Assembly: GCF_003852405.1 (NCBI RefSeq) | Contig: NZ_QAJM01000003.1 | Location: 202,033-266,032 of the forward strand | DNA: 64,000 bases | Source of the DNA: Pseudomonas sp. KBW05 | GTDB taxonomy: Bacteria > Pseudomonadota > Gammaproteobacteria > Pseudomonadales > Pseudomonadaceae | Direction of reading: 5' to 3' | Part shown: positions 61,585-64,000 of the stretch, one piece after another | Layout: the number at the start of each line of letters is the position of its first letter | Position numbering within the stretch: the stretch's first letter is position 1 | Program-made: the position numbers and the translations under genes | Notes under the pieces: model-generated | Seen by the model: only the letters and a program-made list of their open reading frames with translations | The model's database searches: none | What the model was told of the DNA's origin: nothing

Positions 61585-62538
61585 ATGTTCAAGCGAAACA
61601 CCAGAGCCCTGGGGGGCGCCGCCTTGTGCGGCGCCCTGCTGGTCAGCGGCTGCGCCAACCAGATGTCGCAACGCAGTGAGCACGAGGAGCGGGTCGAGCG
61701 TAAGTTGCTCGACCACAGCCTGCAGATCGATGTAGGCGAACCTAAAGTGCTGGAGCTGCCGCAACGCCGGGTGCGCATTCACGAGCAGAAGACCTTTGAG
61801 GTCACCGAGTTCGAAGTCACCCGTCGTTACGACCGCTACACCCCCTACCAGCCCTGGCGCAAACTCTATGAGATGCCTTTGGGTGCCGTAGCCCTGGTGG
61901 CCGGCGCGGGCGCCAACGTGGTGAATATCTTCGCCCTTGGCAACCTGCCGACCAGCGTTACCCGTGACTGGCTGGCTTATGGCGTGGACGGTCTCAACCC
62001 GTTCATGAACGTGCAGTCCCATGGCCGAGCGCAACAGAACCTGGCGGGCATTGATGAAGTCCAGCGCGACAAGCGCGTGGAGTATTCGAGCCTGCCCTGG
62101 AGCGAGCGCCCGGTACAAGTCACCGCCGGCAAGCAAACCCACGAGCTGAGCACCGATCGCAACGGCGTCCTGCGCCTGAACCTGTTGGACAGCCCGTTTG
62201 CCGAGCAGGACCTGAACCGCATCACCACCCTGAAAATCAGCGTGGAAGATGGCCAGGACGACGTACATTCGGACTCGACCCTGGCGATCAGCAGCACATT
62301 GCGCGGCAAGCTGCTGGAAGCCCACGGCCTGATCTACGACGACCTGGAAGATGACGAGGTGAACCAGTGGGTGCACCGGGTCAAGCGCTTGTCGGAGTTG
62401 GGGTTGGAAGAGGAAGCCAGCGAGCTGGAGCAGAGCTTGATTGAACTGACTCGCAATGATCCCGAGTTGCAGCAGGAATTTTTGCAGGCGCTGACCAAGG
62501 ATGCAGGGCGACTTGTCGCCGATCCCGGCGCTCGCTGA
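61585..62538 (+). CDS. Conserved lipoprotein of unknown function
   Basis: 317 residues with lipobox LVSGC (Cys at about 23), followed by NQMSQRSEHEERVERKLL. It has a hydrophobic Gly/Ala segment (LGAVALVAGAGANVVNIF) and an acidic C-terminus with helical repeats (DDLEDDEVNQWVHRVKRLSELGLEEEASELEQSLI). The close spacing suggests co-transcription with proS. No family recognised; probably membrane-anchored in the periplasm. Confidence 0.75.
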   Translation: MFKRNTRALGGAALCGALLVSGCANQMSQRSEHEERVERKLLDHSLQIDVGEPKVLELPQRRVRIHEQKTFEVTEFEVTRRYDRYTPYQPWRKLYEMPLGAVALVAGAGANVVNIFALGNLPTSVTRDWLAYGVDGLNPFMNVQSHGRAQQNLAGIDEVQRDKRVEYSSLPWSERPVQVTAGKQTHELSTDRNGVLRLNLLDSPFAEQDLNRITTLKISVEDGQDDVHSDSTLAISSTLRGKLLEAHGLIYDDLEDDEVNQWVHRVKRLSELGLEEEASELEQSLIELTRNDPELQQEFLQALTKDAGRLVADPGAR

Positions 62539-62564
62539 AGTCTCAAGCCTGCTGAAGATCTAAA

Positions 62565-62653
62565 TGTGGGAGCGGGCTTGCTCGCGAATGCGGTGGTTCA
62601 GTCACAAATTTAGTGACTGACACTCCGCTTTCGCGAGCAAGCCCGCTCCCACA
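62565..62653. repeat. REPIN-like element (K)
   Basis: REP arms with loop GGTTCAGTCACAAATTTAGTG, differing from element D by a single base there. Between the convergent lipoprotein gene and dinB. Confidence 0.88.
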
Positions 62654-62668
62654 TTTGGTTTCCGGTTT

Positions 62669-63727
62669 CTACCAAGAAAATTCGAGCTGTTCGTTGCCGC
62701 TGCTTAAATCCAGCAGCCGCACACCAATGCCTAATAGCCGCACCGGCTTCCCACCCCGATTAAACGCCTGCGTCAGCAGCTGTTGATAACTCTCCAGATC
62801 CCGCCCTGCCCCCGCCTGTTCCAGGGTCGTCTGGGTAAAATCATGAAACTTCACCTTAACGAACGGCTTGCCCGCACGGTAGCTGCTATCGATACGCGCC
62901 ATGCGCCCAGCCAGGGTTTCCATCAATTCAGGCAGTTTCGCCAGGCAACTTGAGAGATCCGGCAGGTCCACATCGTAGGTATTTTCCACACTGATGGATT
63001 GCCGGCGACTGTCGTTGTGCACCACCCGGTCATCAATCCCACGCGCCAGGCTCCAAAGCCGCTCGCCAAAGCTGCCAAATTCGCGCACCAGCGCCAGCTT
63101 GTTCCATTCGCGCAACTGCAAGCAGTCTTCAATACCCAGGCGCGCCAGTTTATCCGCCGTGACTTTGCCCACGCCGTGCAATTTGTTCACCGACAATTGG
63201 GACACAAAGTCTTCGACCTGGTCCGGGGTAATCACGAACAGACCGTTGGGTTTCTTCCAGTCACTGGCGATCTTGGCGAGGAACTTGTTCGGCGCCACGC
63301 CAGCGGAGACGGTGATGTGCAACTGATTGGAAACCCGGCGCCGGATATCCTGGGCAATGCGCGTGGCGCTGCCGCCGAAGTGCGGGCAGTCGGACACATC
63401 CAGGTAGGCTTCATCCAGCGACAACGGCTCGATCAGGTCGGTGTAGTCGCGAAAGATCGTGTGGATTTCCTTGGACGCTTCCTTATAGGCATCCATGCGC
63501 GGCTTGACGATGGTCAGGTCCGGGCACAGCTTCAAGGCGTGGCGTGAAGACATGGCCGAACGCACCCCATACGCCCGCGCTTCGTAGTTGCAGGTGGCGA
63601 TCACTCCGCGCCGGTCAGCCGAGCCACCCACCGCCAGCGGCTTTTGCGCCAGGCTCGGGTCATCACGCATCTCGATGGCGGCGTAGAAACAGTCACAGTC
63701 GACGTGGATGATTTTGCGCTGCGTCAT
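62669..63727 (-). CDS. dinB: DNA polymerase IV (DinB)
   Basis: 352 residues, Y-family polymerase. Palm motif 1 KIIHVDCDCFYAAIEMRD with catalytic Asp, ADRRGVIATCNYEARAYGVRSAMS, and SLDEAYLDVSD with the catalytic Asp-Glu pair, then helix-hairpin-helix (NKLHGVGKVTADKLARLGI) and little-finger domain. The C-terminal ...NEQLEFSW resembles a beta-clamp binding end. ATG 63727 (MTQRKIIHVDC) matches the family start; an in-frame ATG at 63748 adds seven residues. A LexA-type box lies 47 bases upstream. Confidence 0.95.
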   Translation of the reverse strand: MTQRKIIHVDCDCFYAAIEMRDDPSLAQKPLAVGGSADRRGVIATCNYEARAYGVRSAMSSRHALKLCPDLTIVKPRMDAYKEASKEIHTIFRDYTDLIEPLSLDEAYLDVSDCPHFGGSATRIAQDIRRRVSNQLHITVSAGVAPNKFLAKIASDWKKPNGLFVITPDQVEDFVSQLSVNKLHGVGKVTADKLARLGIEDCLQLREWNKLALVREFGSFGERLWSLARGIDDRVVHNDSRRQSISVENTYDVDLPDLSSCLAKLPELMETLAGRMARIDSSYRAGKPFVKVKFHDFTQTTLEQAGAGRDLESYQQLLTQAFNRGGKPVRLLGIGVRLLDLSSGNEQLEFSW

Positions 63728-63773
63728 ATAAACAGAAGGTTGATTCAACGGATGGCCAGTATCGCATCCACCC

Positions 63774-63789
63774 CTGTATATAGCACCAG
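63774..63789 (-). promoter_or_regulatory. LexA/SOS box of dinB
   Basis: CTG-N10-CAG with a TATATA core (minus-strand reading CTGGTGCTATATACAG), the LexA operator layout, 47 bases before dinB. Supports SOS induction. Confidence 0.7.
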
Positions 63790-63965
63790 TAGTTTGAATC
63801 TTCGGCTTGAGCGGTAGGAAAACTCACGGATGAATTTGTTTTCTCAATCGAATTGAGCGCCCCAATAGAGCTGAAACCCTTGGCCAGACTGGCCCAGAGC
63901 CATTCACACAAGTGTCTTATAGCGCTAACCGATTGAACCACAAGCGCTTTTTTTCGAATAAGCGG

Positions 63966-63993
63966 TTGACACCCCGGCGTTCCTCTGTAGAAT
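63966..63993 (+). promoter_or_regulatory. Strong sigma-70 promoter pointing off the right edge
   Basis: TTGACA (63966-63971) and TAGAAT (63988-63993) with a 16-base spacer. The near-consensus boxes with a GC-rich end (GCCGAC) resemble a stable-RNA promoter, so a tRNA or similar gene may start just past the window. The rest of 63728-64000 holds the dinB promoter region and no gene that I can see. Confidence 0.6.
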
Positions 63994-64000
63994 GCCGACA

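Noticed and set aside
63843-63857. Palindrome CTCAAT-CGA-ATTGAG as an operator
   Set aside because: Short stem with a 3-base centre, no matching second site and no clear promoter beside it; left unassigned.

Overview
The window reads as a chromosomal segment of a Pseudomonas of the P. fluorescens group. The genes point that way: the divergent gap / edd-glk-gltR-gtrS hexose cluster, the colR-colS-methyltransferase-inaA cluster, dctBD next to an MHS-type 2-oxoglutarate carrier, DNA of high G+C throughout, and many copies of the Pseudomonas REP palindrome (core GAGCGGGCTTGCTCGCG). Species is not determinable from the sequence alone.

Layout. 1-298 holds the 5' part of an unrecognised minus-strand gene cut by the left edge. 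524-19221 is an insecticidal toxin complex (Tc) island of five tightly packed genes: a TcA subunit split into two proteins (tcaA, tcaB), a TcB subunit (tcaC) and two different TcC (tccC/RHS) cassettes. A perfect ACCTGT-N8-ACAGGT element, the layout of a LuxR-type box, lies upstream. The two TcC proteins share the RHS shell and differ after the conserved cut motif: the first ends in a possible RelE/ParE-like domain, the second in a zinc-deaminase-like domain (HAE plus CxxC).

19285-27708: dctB-dctD and kgtP (with a sigma-54 promoter and a Crc/Hfq-like motif before kgtP), a repeat-built membrane protein, a flavin-reductase-like protein, two small minus-strand genes and an AraC regulator. 27849-34189: the glucose catabolism block, with two HexR-type sites between edd and gap. 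34404-39953: an iron/heme surface-signalling unit (ECF sigma, FecR, TonB receptor with signalling domain, heme oxygenase) with Fur-like boxes, then a DUF454 protein. 40090-46708: a chemoreceptor, a nitroreductase and a di-heme/imelysin/DUF1513 operon. 46769-52693: an inaA-type kinase with a small membrane protein, a methyltransferase, colS, colR and an LtaS-like membrane transferase, which suits envelope maintenance. 52938-63727: groESL with a heat-shock-type promoter, fxsA, a heme/flavin split-barrel protein, a DUF481 protein, an alkyltransferase-like protein, an AmpG-like permease, proS, a lipoprotein and dinB with a LexA-type box. A strong promoter pointing off the right edge ends the window.

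Eleven REPIN-like inverted repeats occupy intergenic gaps from 22387 onward and none lies in the Tc island. Most of the window past 19.2 kb is ordinary core genome. The Tc island is the accessory part and holds the most novel material.
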